DNA from: Branchipolynoe longqiensis
Taxonomy: Eukaryota; Annelida; Polychaeta; Phyllodocida; Polynoidae
Direction: 5' to 3'
NCBI GenBank assembly: GCA_030323885.1
Contig: CM059189.1
Coordinates: 51,371,661 to 51,435,660, forward strand
Length of the DNA stretch: 64,000 nucleotides
Shown here piece by piece: positions 41,890 through 53,146 of the stretch. Made by a program: the position numbers and the translations under genes. Each line of letters opens with the position of its first letter. Position 1 is the stretch's first letter. The notes under the pieces are model-generated. The model was not told where the DNA came from. It saw only the letters and a program-made list of their open reading frames with translations, and ran no database searches.

Positions 41890-43740
41890 TTAGAAAAGGA
41901 ATGCCAATAGGGGCGTCGTTGACACGTCGCCGTGAACCACTAGCGGTCCGTGGTGCGTCAGATTCCCGAGTTTTCTTGGGAATCGTATATGATCTTTTGC
42001 CAGTTGTGAAACTGCTGGCAGCCAAGGTTGCGTGTCCCAATCGGGCACCACCAGTATCGCATGTGTCCCTTCCAAGCCGATTTTTCTCACTACTCGGCTG
42101 ATAATGCTAAATGGTGGGAAAATATAAAAATAATTATTTTCCCAGGTAATAGCAAACGCATCTACTTTCCAAGCATCCGGTTCAGGATGCCAAGAAACAT
42201 AACAGGGTAACTTGTTATTATTTCGTGATGCAAATAAGTCAACTTCAGGTGTACCCCATTTTTCACAAACGAAGTTAAACAAAGGTGTAGAGAGAGACCA
42301 CTCTAAATGGTCATGGAAATTTCTACTTTTATAATCTGCAAGTGTATTTTGTGACCCTGGAATATGCGCTACAGTCAGCCAGACTTGTTGAGCCTGTGCC
42401 CAGTTCCAAATCAGTTTAGATAACTGATTGCAAGACTTTGATTTGGTTCCACCCATGTTACGAATATATGCCATGGCAGTAGTATTATCAGTTAGTATTC
42501 TAACCTGTGATTTATTTATCTTTACTAAACTACATAAGCCCAGATAAATAGCACGCAATTCTAGTGCATTAATATAGTCTGATTTTTCATCATCAAGCCA
42601 TCTACCTCCTGTTGTGACCCCATCTCGATGAGCTCCCCAACCTTCTAACGAAGCATCAGTAGTAATTACTGTATTAGGTTCCGCCATGCGGATTGGATTT
42701 GGTGAACTTGCTATATGTTGCATCCACCATCCAATATCCTGTAACCCTTCTTGCGAAATAAACATCTTTCGCTCAAAATTGCCTTTAGTTCGTGCTAACG
42801 CTAAATTTTTATCTATTTCTAGCGACTTAATATGGGCCTTCCCATATAACACAGCAGGTGCATATGATGTCATTATGCCAATAAGAACAGCAACCTGTCT
42901 AATTTTTGGCTTTGATAACTTAATAAGCTGAGTCGCTGTAGTCATAAACTTAATTAGTTTTTGTTCTGTTATCGACACTGTAAGGGACTGTGTATCCAGA
43001 ATAAACCCTAAACATTTGAGTTGTTTTGTTGGTTTAAACACTGACTTTTGTCGATGTACATGAAACCCCAATTTAGTGAGTAATGCACATAAATCCAAAA
43101 CTGCATTCACACAACCAATTTGTGTTGATGCTATAATAAAAGAATCATCTATGTATGGAAACATTATGTGACCCTTCCTCGCCATTACCGAGAAAACAGG
43201 TTTAAGCAATTTAGTAAATAAACGAGGCGCACAAGCTAAGCCATTCGGCATGCAGGTAAACTCATAGAGTTGGTTATCCCAAATAAATCGAAGAAATTTT
43301 CGGTATTGTTCCATTATGGGAAGCGTATAATATGCATCTTGTAAATCAACACTAGCCATCCACGCATCTGGTGTAATCAGATCTCGTGCCGTATCTAGAG
43401 AGAACATTTTAAAATGTCGATATTCCACCCTTTTATTAAGGATTGTTAAATCCAGGATCATTCGAACATCACCATTAGGCTTCGGTCTCGAGAAAATGTT
43501 TGAAATAAACTGTCCTGAACAGTGTGTCACTTTTTGTATAATTCCTTTCTCAAAGAATTTATGTACCTGTTTAGTTAGTGCCTCTCGTTCAACTGGTTGA
43601 ATGTTATATGGAAAAGGTATTATACTTTGTACAGGAATTTGTGTAAAGGGAATGTGAACACCCCTAACTATTTTTAAAATTTCTTGGTCACTAGTAATTT
43701 TGTGCCACTCAGAAATATGATTACTAATATTACCAGCCAC
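41890..43740 (-). CDS. DIRS copy B reverse transcriptase-RNase H, 616 codons
   Basis: Intact open frame. RT: PFPYNIQPVE...KGIIQKV, ISNIFSRPKPNGDVRMILDL, SVDLQDAYYTLP, CMPNGLACAPRLFTKLL, FPYIDDSF. RNase H: TTDAS, NALELRA, TDNTTAMAYI, LADYKSR. Then VDLFASRNNNKLPCYVSWHP, VDAFAITWEN and FPPFSIISRVVRKI, a segment conserved after RNase H in DIRS elements, which may correspond to the methyltransferase-like region described for them, although I see no clear catalytic motif of that type. Over 95 per cent identical to copy A by eye. Confidence 0.9.
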   Translation of the reverse strand: MAGNISNHISEWHKITSDQEILKIVRGVHIPFTQIPVQSIIPFPYNIQPVEREALTKQVHKFFEKGIIQKVTHCSGQFISNIFSRPKPNGDVRMILDLTILNKRVEYRHFKMFSLDTARDLITPDAWMASVDLQDAYYTLPIMEQYRKFLRFIWDNQLYEFTCMPNGLACAPRLFTKLLKPVFSVMARKGHIMFPYIDDSFIIASTQIGCVNAVLDLCALLTKLGFHVHRQKSVFKPTKQLKCLGFILDTQSLTVSITEQKLIKFMTTATQLIKLSKPKIRQVAVLIGIMTSYAPAVLYGKAHIKSLEIDKNLALARTKGNFERKMFISQEGLQDIGWWMQHIASSPNPIRMAEPNTVITTDASLEGWGAHRDGVTTGGRWLDDEKSDYINALELRAIYLGLCSLVKINKSQVRILTDNTTAMAYIRNMGGTKSKSCNQLSKLIWNWAQAQQVWLTVAHIPGSQNTLADYKSRNFHDHLEWSLSTPLFNFVCEKWGTPEVDLFASRNNNKLPCYVSWHPEPDAWKVDAFAITWENNYFYIFPPFSIISRVVRKIGLEGTHAILVVPDWDTQPWLPAVSQLAKDHIRFPRKLGNLTHHGPLVVHGDVSTTPLLAFLF

Positions 43741-43805
43741 AAAGTTGCTTACAGTTTGTGTGTTTTTAGAGGCTGCAGGGACTTGTAAAGTTTGTGTTTG
43801 GACCT

Positions 43806-44441
43806 CTACTTGGACCCGCCCCTGGGGAAAGGTCTCGACGAGTTGAACCCTCGGCCTATTGGCCGTGCGGTGTTGTCGGTCCAGCCTGGGCGAGCGCCCC
43901 GGCCCCGAAACCCTTGACCGAAGCTTGAACTCGGTCTGGTTCCTCTGGTGAACCGTCGTGGACGAAAATCCCCTCGTGACTTTTTGAAACGAGGAGCTTC
44001 CTGTTTCTTCTTGCCATCCATGTTTTTGCCACTCTTGGCTGCAGTCTCTACCTCTTTATAGAGGTATTGTAGTTGACCGCCAAACATCTTGGTGTTATCT
44101 AAGGGTTTCCCTTTAATCGGCTCTGGAGCAAGATAAAGCGTAAACTCCTTCCCCTCATTATCGGTAACCTTCTTAGAGCGAGCCACTTCCTTGCCAGCAT
44201 CTGTGCAAACTGACTTGAAGACATTTTCATATCTTCGATACGACAGGTAATTACCTGCCGCCGCTAACACTGCAATGCCTTTGTCCATTGTCTTAGCCAA
44301 AGACGAGAACTTATTTTCACTCTGCATCCTATTAGCCACAGGAACAATAGCTGTCAGGGTAGCCAACACTGCCTTATGCACTGTGTGCAACACATCCTCA
44401 AACTTCTTACGGTCATCCGTCATATTGACATCCCGATCCAT
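43806..44441 (-). pseudogene. DIRS copy B gag-like ORF, N-terminal half deleted
   Basis: 211 codons from MDRDVNMTDDRKKF to an Arg/Gly/Phe-rich C-terminus (RGDFRPRRFTRGTR, GQGFRGRGARPG). Homologous to 34870-35500 of copy A but in a single frame. The Lys-rich and acidic Ser-rich N-terminal part of A is missing: the 5' leader (GCCTGTGTTATAACGGTAT) joins directly to sequence matching A at about 34805. Confidence 0.8.
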
Positions 44442-45184
44442 TTCTTTAATGATGGAGTTGGGAACACCCTTTATGCCTGTTAACTCATCTCCTAACTTGG
44501 AGATACCGTTATAACACAGGCGTAATAAGCTAAATTTGTGCGTGGATTGTGGGTCAAACCCAAATCTTTACGCGGGGTCGGGACCAGTGTATCGGCCCGC
44601 CCATCCCTCTGTTCCGCACACTTCTCCCACCTGTGACTACTACGTCAACAAGTTGGAGAAAATGCTACGAAACTCGGAGAAGAAACGCCTGAAAAATTTT
44701 TTGTCTAGGGGAGTCTATAAAAGAAACCCAGGAGCATCTCCAACATTACTCTCTATTAGAGTACGAGAGAATTTCCACATGAGATAGGGCGAAACCCACA
44801 TCTCTACCCATAGTCACGCGGTGACCCGGGTGTTGACAGAACCGCTAATGACCGGTTTGGTTCCTTCGAGAAACCCACTCGAGTGTTCTATCCTTGGTTG
44901 TTTATAACCAAATAACTCGTCCAAATTGGACCAACGAAAGTCTAAACTTTCCATATTGATGCTCTAATGCATCATAATTAAGCTAACCACAGTTTTTATT
45001 ATACTTACTGCGTATTTGCTTGTATGTAGACTAATTTTGCCGGAGCAACCCAACGACACGTTATCCAGTCGTGAGTTGTATATGCTAATTGCTGGTACCG
45101 GACGTGCTTACCTCTCCCTAGCCTGAGGCTAGCCTGAGGCTGTTTACCGAGGTAAAATATATATTTGATCACAAGACTAAGACC

Positions 45185-45445
45185 AGTGCCGATGGGTAAT
45201 AACTCAGAGCTGGTGAACACGATGAGGCTGCCTCTGCTGCCTCTGCTGCTCAGAGATGCTCAGACCTACTCAACGGGCGCGCCGTGATATACGACCGGGC
45301 CGCAGGTGACCGGGCCACGGTCACTGGGACGCGCCCCGACCCGCGCAGCACCAGCGGCAGTCAGAGAGCCTGCTTCACCAACATACCACACACCAGCCCC
45401 GCTTAAATAACAACACCAACCTTCCAGCCAGCGACGCCGCGAAGG
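45185..45445. other. GC-rich block, unknown
   Basis: Strong GC and CpG content, with CTGCCTCTG repeats and GACCGGGCCGCAGGTGACCG. On the minus strand it loosely resembles 58570-58790 (TTTAA, a GTGTGTG stretch, then TTGGTGA). No supported frame. Could be a regulatory block or decayed repeat. 45446-45889 after it shows nothing I recognise. Confidence 0.3.
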
Positions 45446-45889
45446 TCAAGGGTCAGAGATGGAATGACCCTCATGTTGGTCTATAATTGTAGACATCAAT
45501 AATCACGACTTGATTGAATGCTATGTTTTAGAAACATTCATAATGGGTTTGGTGGATATATTTGAGGGCGGGGAGGGGTTGCTGTTAGCTAAATGTTCCC
45601 CATGGATATGATCATATCGGGTTATCTACCGAAGAAGAGAAAATGGCTGTGAGGAGATTTGCTCAGACCATTATTGAGAGATTGTATACCTGCCTGTGAG
45701 CCACCAGAGGGTTTCGCTGACAGATAACTCTACCCGAGGGCGCAGCCTGAGGGTAGGTGCACGAGGGTAAAGCAATAAATAACCTCGAGGTTGCAAGGAA
45801 CAAGCTAATTAAAAACAAGGTCTACAAACCTCATGACAGCACGGATATCATTCAATAAAAGTATCAATGGGATAGCAACTGGGAAGAAT

Positions 45890-47925
45890 GCCTTATTAAC
45901 TCGGCAATGTCTGCCTTATTAACTCGGCAATATCTGCATTATCAACAACCCAATACCTGCATTATCAACTCCCCAATATCTGCATTATGAACTCCCCAAT
46001 ATATACCTTATTAACTCTCCTATATTTGCATTATTAATTCCACAATATCTGCCTTATTAACTCTCCAATATCTGTATTATCAACTCTCCAATATCTGCCT
46101 TATTAACTCGACAATGTGTGCTTTATTAACTCGGCAATATCTGCATTATCAACTCGGCAATATCTGTCTATTAACCACCCAATATCTGCCCCATTAGCTC
46201 CACATTATCTGCATTATCAACTCCCCAATATCTGCTTTATTAATTCACCAATATCTGCCTCATCAACTCTCCAATATCTGTTTATTAACTCGCCATTATC
46301 TACCTTATTAACTCCCCAATATCTGCCTTATTAACTCGTCAATATCTCCATTATCAACTCTCCAATATCTGTCTTATTAACCCCCAATATCTGCCTTATT
46401 AACTCCCCATTATCTGCATCATCAACTCCCCAATATCTGCTTTATTAATTCACCAATATCTGCCTTATCAACTCGCCAATATCTGTCCTGTTAACTCGCT
46501 AATATCTGTCTTATTAACTCCCCAAGATCTGCCTCATTAACTCCCCAATATCTACTTCCTTAACTCCCCAATACTTACCTCTACAATATATGCCTTATGA
46601 ACTCGCTAATATCTATCTTATTAACTCGCCAAGATCTGCCTCATTAACTCGCCAATACTTACCTCTCCAATATATGCCTTATTAATTCCCCATTATCTGG
46701 ATTATCAACTGCCCAATATCTGCTTTAATAACTCCCCAATATCTGTCTTACTAACTCCCTAATACTTGCCTTACTAACTCCCCAACATCTACTTCATTAA
46801 CTCCCCAATATCTGCATTATCAACTCTCCAATATCTGCCTAATAACTCCCCATTATCTGCATTATCAACTTCCAATATCTACTTCATTAACTCCCCAATA
46901 TCTGCCTTATTAAATCCTCATTATCTGCATTATGAACTCCCCAATATCGGCCTTATGACCTCCCCAATATCGGCCTTATTAACTCCCCAATATCTGCCTC
47001 ATTAACTCCCCATTATCTGCATTATCAACTCCCAATATCTACTTCATTAACTCCCCAATATCGGCCTTATTAACTCCCCAATATCTGCATTATTAACTCG
47101 CTATATCTGCCTTATTACCTCCCCAATATTTGCCTTATTAACGCCACAATATCTGCCTCATTAACTCCCCATTATCTGCATTATCAACTCCCAATATCTT
47201 CAGTGTTAACTAGCCATTATCCGAATTATCAACTCCCCAATATCTGTCTTATTAACTCACCATTATCTGCCATATTACCTCCCAATATCTGCATTATTAA
47301 CTCTCCAATATCTGCCTTATTAACTCCCAAATATCAGCCTCATTAACTCCCCAATATCTGCATTATCAACTCCCCAATATCTTCCATGTTACCTAGCCAT
47401 TATCTGCATTAGCAACTCCCAATATCTGTCTTATTAACTTGCCATTATCTGCCATATTACCTCCCCAATGTTTGCATTATTAACTCCCCAATATCTGCCT
47501 TATTAACTCCCCAACATCTTATTAGCTGTCAGATATCTGCCTTATTAAGTCCCCAACATCTGCCTTATTAAGTCCCCAACATCTGTCTTATTAACTCCCC
47601 AATATCTGCCTTATTAACTCCCCAATATCTGCCTTATTAACTCCCGAATATCTGCCTTATTAACTCCCCAATATCTGCCTTATTAACTCCCCAATGTCTG
47701 CCTTATTAACTCGCCAATATCTGCCTTATTAACTCGCCAATATCTGCCTTATTAACTCCCCAATATCTGCCATATTAACTCCCCAATATCTGACTTATTA
47801 GCTCTCAGATATCTGCCTTACTAACTCCCAAATATCTGCCTTACTAACTCTCAGATATCTGCCTTATCAACTCCCCAACATCTGCCTTATTTACTCCACA
47901 ATATCTGCCTTATCAACTCGCCAAC
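45890..47925. repeat. 23-bp minisatellite, about 2 kb
   Basis: Unit near CCAATATCTGCCTTATTAAC plus TCC, repeated roughly 85-90 times with many substitutions (CATTATCTGCATTATCAACT and others). Higher-order blocks of A and B type alternate in places. No gene. Confidence 0.95.
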
Positions 47926-48080
47926 CTTGTGCCAACTCACCAATTCCACACTGGCACAGGAATGGTCAGGTATGAGATGAGACAGCGGACAGTGCCACAA
48001 TACACTGCACCAATCAATGTTGACCGGACAGAACCAGCTGAGTGAAACTGGCCTCATCTATGGGTGAGTTTCAGGTCGAC

Positions 48081-48303
48081 GGTTGGTTGGTTCTAGGAGT
48101 TTTACGTTCTGGCAACATCTAAGTTCATATCAGGAATGGTACCGACTTGTGACAGTGTACACTCATGGCGACTTTACAGTGCTGCCCCACTAGGAGACCA
48201 GGCCACCAGGACCAGGACCAGATATCCCACTCAGTTACATTATCCTGCTGGCACCATGACCCAATATTCCATTCAGTCACATTATCCTGACACTGACCAA
48301 ACC
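48081..48303 (-). mobile_element. SINE family 1, head missing
   Basis: GGTTGGTTGGTTCTAGGAGT to CACTGACCAAACCAGTC; abuts a MITE family F fragment. Confidence 0.8.
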
Positions 48304-48601
48304 AGTCTAGATTTTAGTGTATGTATATCTAACTTAGAATAGTAAGATATTTGTGCACTTATTCAAATTTATTGCTACATACAAGGGAATACTGAGACAA
48401 CTTAATCAAACAAGTTACTGCAAAAGCCTATTGTGCTCGCCAAGATTAATTTAGCATGTTTCCACTTCAAATATCTCAAAAGTTTGCGATTTAAAATAAA
48501 AGTCACTTCAAGCTAAAGTAAAGTAGATTATAACGATCGACATGATACATTTATCTCAGAAAATAACAGAAATTCAAAAGTGTCGGACGATGCAACTTGA
48601 A
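48304..48601. mobile_element. MITE family F, left end missing
   Basis: Interior from ATATCTAACTTAGAATAGTA to the right end GTCGGACGATGCAACTTGAA. Confidence 0.7.
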
Positions 48602-48634
48602 AAAGCGAAACCGTTAGTTAACATCAATCCGCAT

Positions 48635-48978
48635 GGATGAAAGTGGTCTCTGGCAAAATCGGGGACAGCAAACCGAGATTATTACACCGATGACGAATTT
48701 CCGTGAAAACGCGGATTTCCCCCCATATGATTAGCACTGTCAGGGAATCGCCGGGAAAATGCCAAAAGTCAGGTTTAAAATGTACCTATATTATCACCCA
48801 TACTTGACTCACTCTTGGTTGGGTTTTATGTTCTAGTAACATCTTGGGCCATATAAGAACGGGATTCAAACCAACCAATTTTGTCATATACACCCGGATT
48901 CCATAGCAATTTGTTTAACATTAATCGGTAAATCTAAAAATCGCTGAAATCCGCGAAATCGCGGAGATCTTTCATCCC
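48635..48978. mobile_element. MITE family D
   Basis: Ends GGATGAAAGTGGTCTCTGG and GCGGAGATCTTTCATCCC; interior CGGATTTCCCCCCATATGAT and AATCGCCGGGAAAATGCC. Confidence 0.7.
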
Positions 48979-48992
48979 TGAATCTGTTACTC

Positions 48993-49094
48993 ACCTCGTC
49001 GTTTTTGCCCTGGCGCACCACCTCCGCCACCTGGTGGGCACACACCATGTCCCACGGACAGCCGTGATTGGACATTGCAAGGAGCAACATGGAT
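48993..49094 (-). CDS. Possible internal exon, unidentified gene
   Basis: On the minus strand an open stretch reads ESMLLLAMSNHGCPWD then MVCAHQVAEVVRQGKNDE and ends at GAG followed by gtgagt, a strong donor, at about 48993. A possible acceptor is the ctcatcag just upstream (about 49095). Base composition is more coding-like than its flanks. I do not recognise the protein and no partner exon was found, so this may be chance. Confidence 0.25.
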
Positions 49095-49223
49095 TCTGAT
49101 GAGTGGCGCCGACCAATCAAAAGACGAGCTCACCGTCACTGCGGTGGAGCCCGACAATGGCGGGCAACTGGAAGGCAAAGAGGGACACACAATTAGCGAA
49201 TGTTCAGAAATTGACAATGAACA

Positions 49224-49722
49224 TTAAAGCTAAGATTCCAAATGCGAATGAGAATGAGACAAAAAATGGAAAGCGCATATAAATGCACAGTTGTACTTCC
49301 AAACGTCTGAAAAAGTAAAGCTTGTTTTATTTAATGACGTCTCTAGAACACATTGCTTTTCGTATCACCGGTTATTGGATGTCAAACATATGGTCATTCT
49401 GACATATTTCATTGGAGCAAACCCGCTGCCACCACATAGGCTATTCTTTCTGATAAGCAGCAAAGGGTCTTTTATATGCGCTTTCCCACAGACAGGACAG
49501 CACATTGATGAACCAATTGTGGACCACTGGTTGAAATGGAAAATAGCCTGCAGGAACAATAGGATAACCAACACCTTCACAGGTGGACATGTTACCATAT
49601 GAGCTACGTCCCCCTCCCCCCATCTGTCCGAATGCGAATGTGTGGATGGCAAAGTGTATCGCTCAATGGACCGATTAGTGCAAATGCGAATAGGATGCCG
49701 CATATATGGAATCTTAGCTTAA
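49224..49722. mobile_element. MITE family K, about 500 bp
   Basis: Ends TTAAAGCTAAGATTCCAAAT and TGGAATCTTAGCTTAA are inverted, then GCGAATGAGAATG against CAAATGCGAATAGG. It shares its last bases with the adjacent MITE family F start. Confidence 0.6.
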
Positions 49723-50072
49723 AGCTGCATACGCTGATGAAAGTGTCAAATTTCAAAACCAAAGCAATTATCTAGATTTGAACCTACATATCCAACTTAG
49801 ATAATGGTCCAGTTATTAAGCATCTGTTGCTGCATAGAAGGGATTCTAAGACAATTTAATAGAGCCTGTTACTGATGAAACCTATGGAATCAGAGTTTTG
49901 GCAAGCATGCCGAGATTAATTTGGCGTGTTTTCACTTCAAATATCTCCTAAGTTCGTCATTTTAGAGCAAAGTTACTTTCAACTAAAGTAAGGTAGATTA
50001 TAACAATCAACCTAATATTTATCTTCGTAAAGAAACCCACAAACTCAAAACCATCGGATTATGCAACTTTAA
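49719..50072. mobile_element. MITE family F, full copy
   Basis: Ends TTAAAGCTGCATACGCTGAT and CATCGGATTATGCAACTTTA; interior consensus words present. Confidence 0.8.
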
Positions 50073-50454
50073 TGAAAGTAGGTGATCAGCAGAGTGCAAA
50101 TGTGAATGCGTCCTCTATAAATAACTACAGATATTGTCTGGGAATGAACTCTTAGTCAATTTACAGAGGCAATTCCCTGTCTAACTTGCCTGACCTGACT
50201 GATAAAAAATAAAAATCCCAAATGTAAACATCAGCACAATCATTTTGTTGATTTCCTGAGGATATAGAACTGCTCAAACCAATAACTATTAAAGTAATTT
50301 ACATTAGACACAGAAAACAACATGTCTCCTCGCCATGAATGAGGCCTTTGTGGCTGCTATGACATAAACTCACCATTACTCAATCACTCACTCACTCACT
50401 CACAATGTGTCCATTTCATATCCATACTTAATCTGTACAGATTTAATTCAGACT

Positions 50455-51290
50455 GCTTTGAGTAATAAACTCACCATGAGTGCGCCCTGTCACAAGTCAG
50501 TACCCATTCTAATATCACCTCACATGTTGCAAGGACGCAAAGCCTCAGACACTCTTAGGACCAATAATATGTTGTATATGTTACTATGTACTATGGCGGT
50601 ATTATAAACCTGCCATGAGTGCGCCCTGTCACAAGTCAGTACCCATTCTAATATCACCTCACATGTTGCAAGGATGCAAAGCCTCAGACACTCTTAGGAC
50701 CAATAATATGTTGTATATGTTACTATGTACTATGGCAGTATTATAAACCTGCCATGGGTTCGCGCTGTCACAAGTCAGTACCCATTCTAATATCACCTCA
50801 CATTTTGCAAGGATGCAAAGCCTCAGACACTCTTAGGACCAATAATATGTTGTATATGTTACTATGTACTATGGCAGTATTATAAACCTGCCATGGGTTC
50901 GCGCTGTCACAAGTCAGTACCCATTCTAATATCACCTCACATGTTGCAAGGACGCAAAGCCTCAGACACTCTTAGGACCAACAATATGTTGTATATGTTA
51001 CAATGTACTATGGCGGTATTATAAACCCACCATGAGTGCGCCCTGTCACAAGTCAGTACCCATTCTAATATCACCTCACATGTTGCAAGGACGCAAAGCC
51101 TCAGACACTCTTAGGACCAATAATATGTTGGATATGTTACTATGTACTATGGCGGTATTATAAACCCACCATGAGTGCGCCCTGTCACAAGTCAGTACCC
51201 ATTCTAATATCACCTCACATGTTGCAAGGACGCAAAGCATTAGAAACTCTTAGAACAAGAAATGTGTTGTATATGTTACTATGTCAATAT
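50455..51290 (+). repeat. 139-bp tandem array derived from a SINE tail, six copies
   Basis: Unit contains CCATGAGTGCGCCCTGTCAC, AAGTCAGTACCCATTCTAAT, ATCACCTCACATGTTGCAAG and GACGCAAAG, which match the 3' part of SINE family 1, followed by CTCAGACACTCTTAGGACCA and an AT-rich stretch that do not. Copies at about 50490, 50629, 50768, 50907, 51046 and 51185 differ by few bases, so amplification is recent. Confidence 0.85.
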
Positions 51291-51423
51291 TATTAGCATG
51301 GGAGCAGCGTTGCCTGGTTAGTTCCGTGAACTCCCCCCCCACCCCCCCACCCCGGTTCCACCTTGCAGTGGTAGACAAGGCGGTGTCACCCCGCCCCCAC
51401 CCCAACTGCCTCTCCTTATAAGG

Positions 51424-51770
51424 TGGCCTCCAGCAAAATAAACGCGGAAATCAAACCAATATTAATACACCGATGGCGAATTTCCGTGATAATGCGGATT
51501 TCCCCCTATGGGATTAGCATGGCAGGGAATCGCGCAAAAAGCCGGAAGTCAGGTTTAAACTGTCCTTGTGACTCTATTATCGCCCATATTAACTATTTCT
51601 TGTTTGAGTTTCTTGTTCTATAAATATCTAAGGTCATATAAGAACAGGATTCGAACTACCCAATTGTTGTCATATACCACTGATTCCTTGGCATTTTGTT
51701 TAACGCTATTTGATTTGAAAAAAATTTAAAATCGTTGAAATCCGCGAAATGGCTGAAATCTGTCATACCT
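51424..51770. mobile_element. MITE family D, decayed ends
   Basis: CGCGGAAATCAAACCAATAT, GATGGCGAATTTCCGTGATA and AAATCCGCGAAATGGCTGAA match 48635-48978; terminal GGGATGA is not clear on the left. C-rich run just before it at 51330-51360. Confidence 0.6.
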
Positions 51771-52015
51771 GCTTATACTTCACCACTTGCCATATTTAAA
51801 TAATATCTGAGTAACTGTGTCATCGTGACCTATTTAACTATTCAAACCTCCCAGACACATCCTAAGTGGTAACCAGTTCACTCTTGGCAGCTATTTAACG
51901 CATACAGAATGGAAGTTTTAACCAGAGCCAACATATTTGATATGAGAGTGACTTGGCCATGTTGGCCAACCACTGACCCAATAGCAGGTAGATTGCGTTT
52001 TGGTAGATTGTCAGT

Positions 52016-52283
52016 CAAACCAATGACGTAACATTTTTCACGTGTCGCTTCCTTCCTAGCCAGGCGCTTCGCATTAATAGGATAGGGCAAGGACTGGTTG
52101 GCTCAATGTCAGGATAATGCGACTGAGTGGGATATCAGGTCATGGTGCTGACAGCCTGGTCTACCAGTGTGGCAGCACTATAATTAACATAAAGTCGCCA
52201 TGAGTGTGCACTGTCACAAAGTCGGTACCCGTCCTGATATGACCTTAGATGTTGCCAGGATGTAAAACTCCAACAACCAACCA
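52016..52283 (+). mobile_element. SINE family 1, head truncated
   Basis: From CAAACCAATGACGTAACA to CTCCAACAACCAACCA, with a small internal insertion (TTAACATAA). Confidence 0.8.
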
Positions 52284-52374
52284 CTCCCATGTTCCCACTT
52301 GCAAGGCTTAATTTAGACAACATTGAACACAATTAAAAGTACAGTTGGTCTATATTTTCTTCTTTTTTGTTGGG

Positions 52375-52450
52375 GGGAGGGGGTACGTGGGGTGGGGGTG
52401 TTGGGAGGGAGGGCGGGGGGGGAGAGAATAGAGAGGGGGAAGGATCGAGG
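52375..52450. repeat. G-rich low-complexity stretch
   Basis: GGGGGGAGGGGGTACGTGGG and following G-rich sequence; no gene. Confidence 0.8.
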
Positions 52451-52867
52451 TTGCTGGGGACATGGGAATACTACCCGTACTGTGCATACGAAGGTCTTAA
52501 ATAGTCCAAAAAAACTTTTCTAAACAAAATACCAAGCTTTACTTATAAATATATAAATATAAAAATAGGAAAATGACGCCATAGGCGTAGTCTGTTTAAA
52601 GCTGAAGCTGACGCCTATGTTGGCCACTGAATATCGGCGATTGTTGCCTGCACAGTGTACATGATATGACTCACCACGAGTCCTGTACAAACAGGCCCAT
52701 CATGCCCCGTTTAGCACCCACAGTCACCAACATTCTCTTATTTTCTCTCACGAATTGGAAAAAAATAAAAAATGATACAACGACGATATTTCATAGTGCG
52801 ATTCGAAGGAGAGAAATCTGCTATCCGTCAATATATTATCCTTTTGCTGAGTGGTTTTCTCGTTAGA

Positions 52868-53042
52868 TATTATGTGTGTGTGTGCGCGTGTGTGTGCGTG
52901 AGTGTGTGTATGTGGGTGTGAGTGTGTGTAAGTGTGTGTGTGAGTGTGTGTGTGTGTGAGTGTGTGTATGTGTGAATGTGTGTGTGGGTGTGAGTGTGTG
53001 AGTTTGTGTAAGTGTGTGTGTGTGAGTGAGTGCGTGTGTGTG
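52868..53042. repeat. (GT)n-type microsatellite with GAGTGTGTGT variants
   Basis: About 175 bp of GTGTGTGAGTGTGTG words; His/Thr-rich frames on the other strand are artefacts. Confidence 0.95.
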
Positions 53043-53146
53043 CAGAATTCGCGCAAATTAGAGACACATAATAGATGAGATCTTACAGGCCCTTCCCCCT
53101 CCCAACCCATACAGACAAGCCACACACAGACCGTGTTCACGCTATG

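Larger units (their letters stand above)
40490..45165 (-). mobile_element. DIRS-type retrotransposon, copy B, with both ends
   Basis: Minus-strand order gag (44441-43806), RT-RNase H (43740-41890), tyrosine recombinase (41866-40931). Inverted terminal sequences: TTTTACCTCGGTAAACAGCC then TCAGGCTAGCCTCAGGCTAG at 40807-40850, and its complement at 45112-45157. The recombinase-side end continues into the inverted repeat at 40490-40801. About 750 bp of gag present in copy A is deleted here. Confidence 0.88.

Noticed and set aside
41808..42101. 97-codon plus-strand frame with possible signal-like start
   Set aside because: Antisense to the recombinase/RT overlap of DIRS copy B, which has clear catalytic motifs on the other strand.
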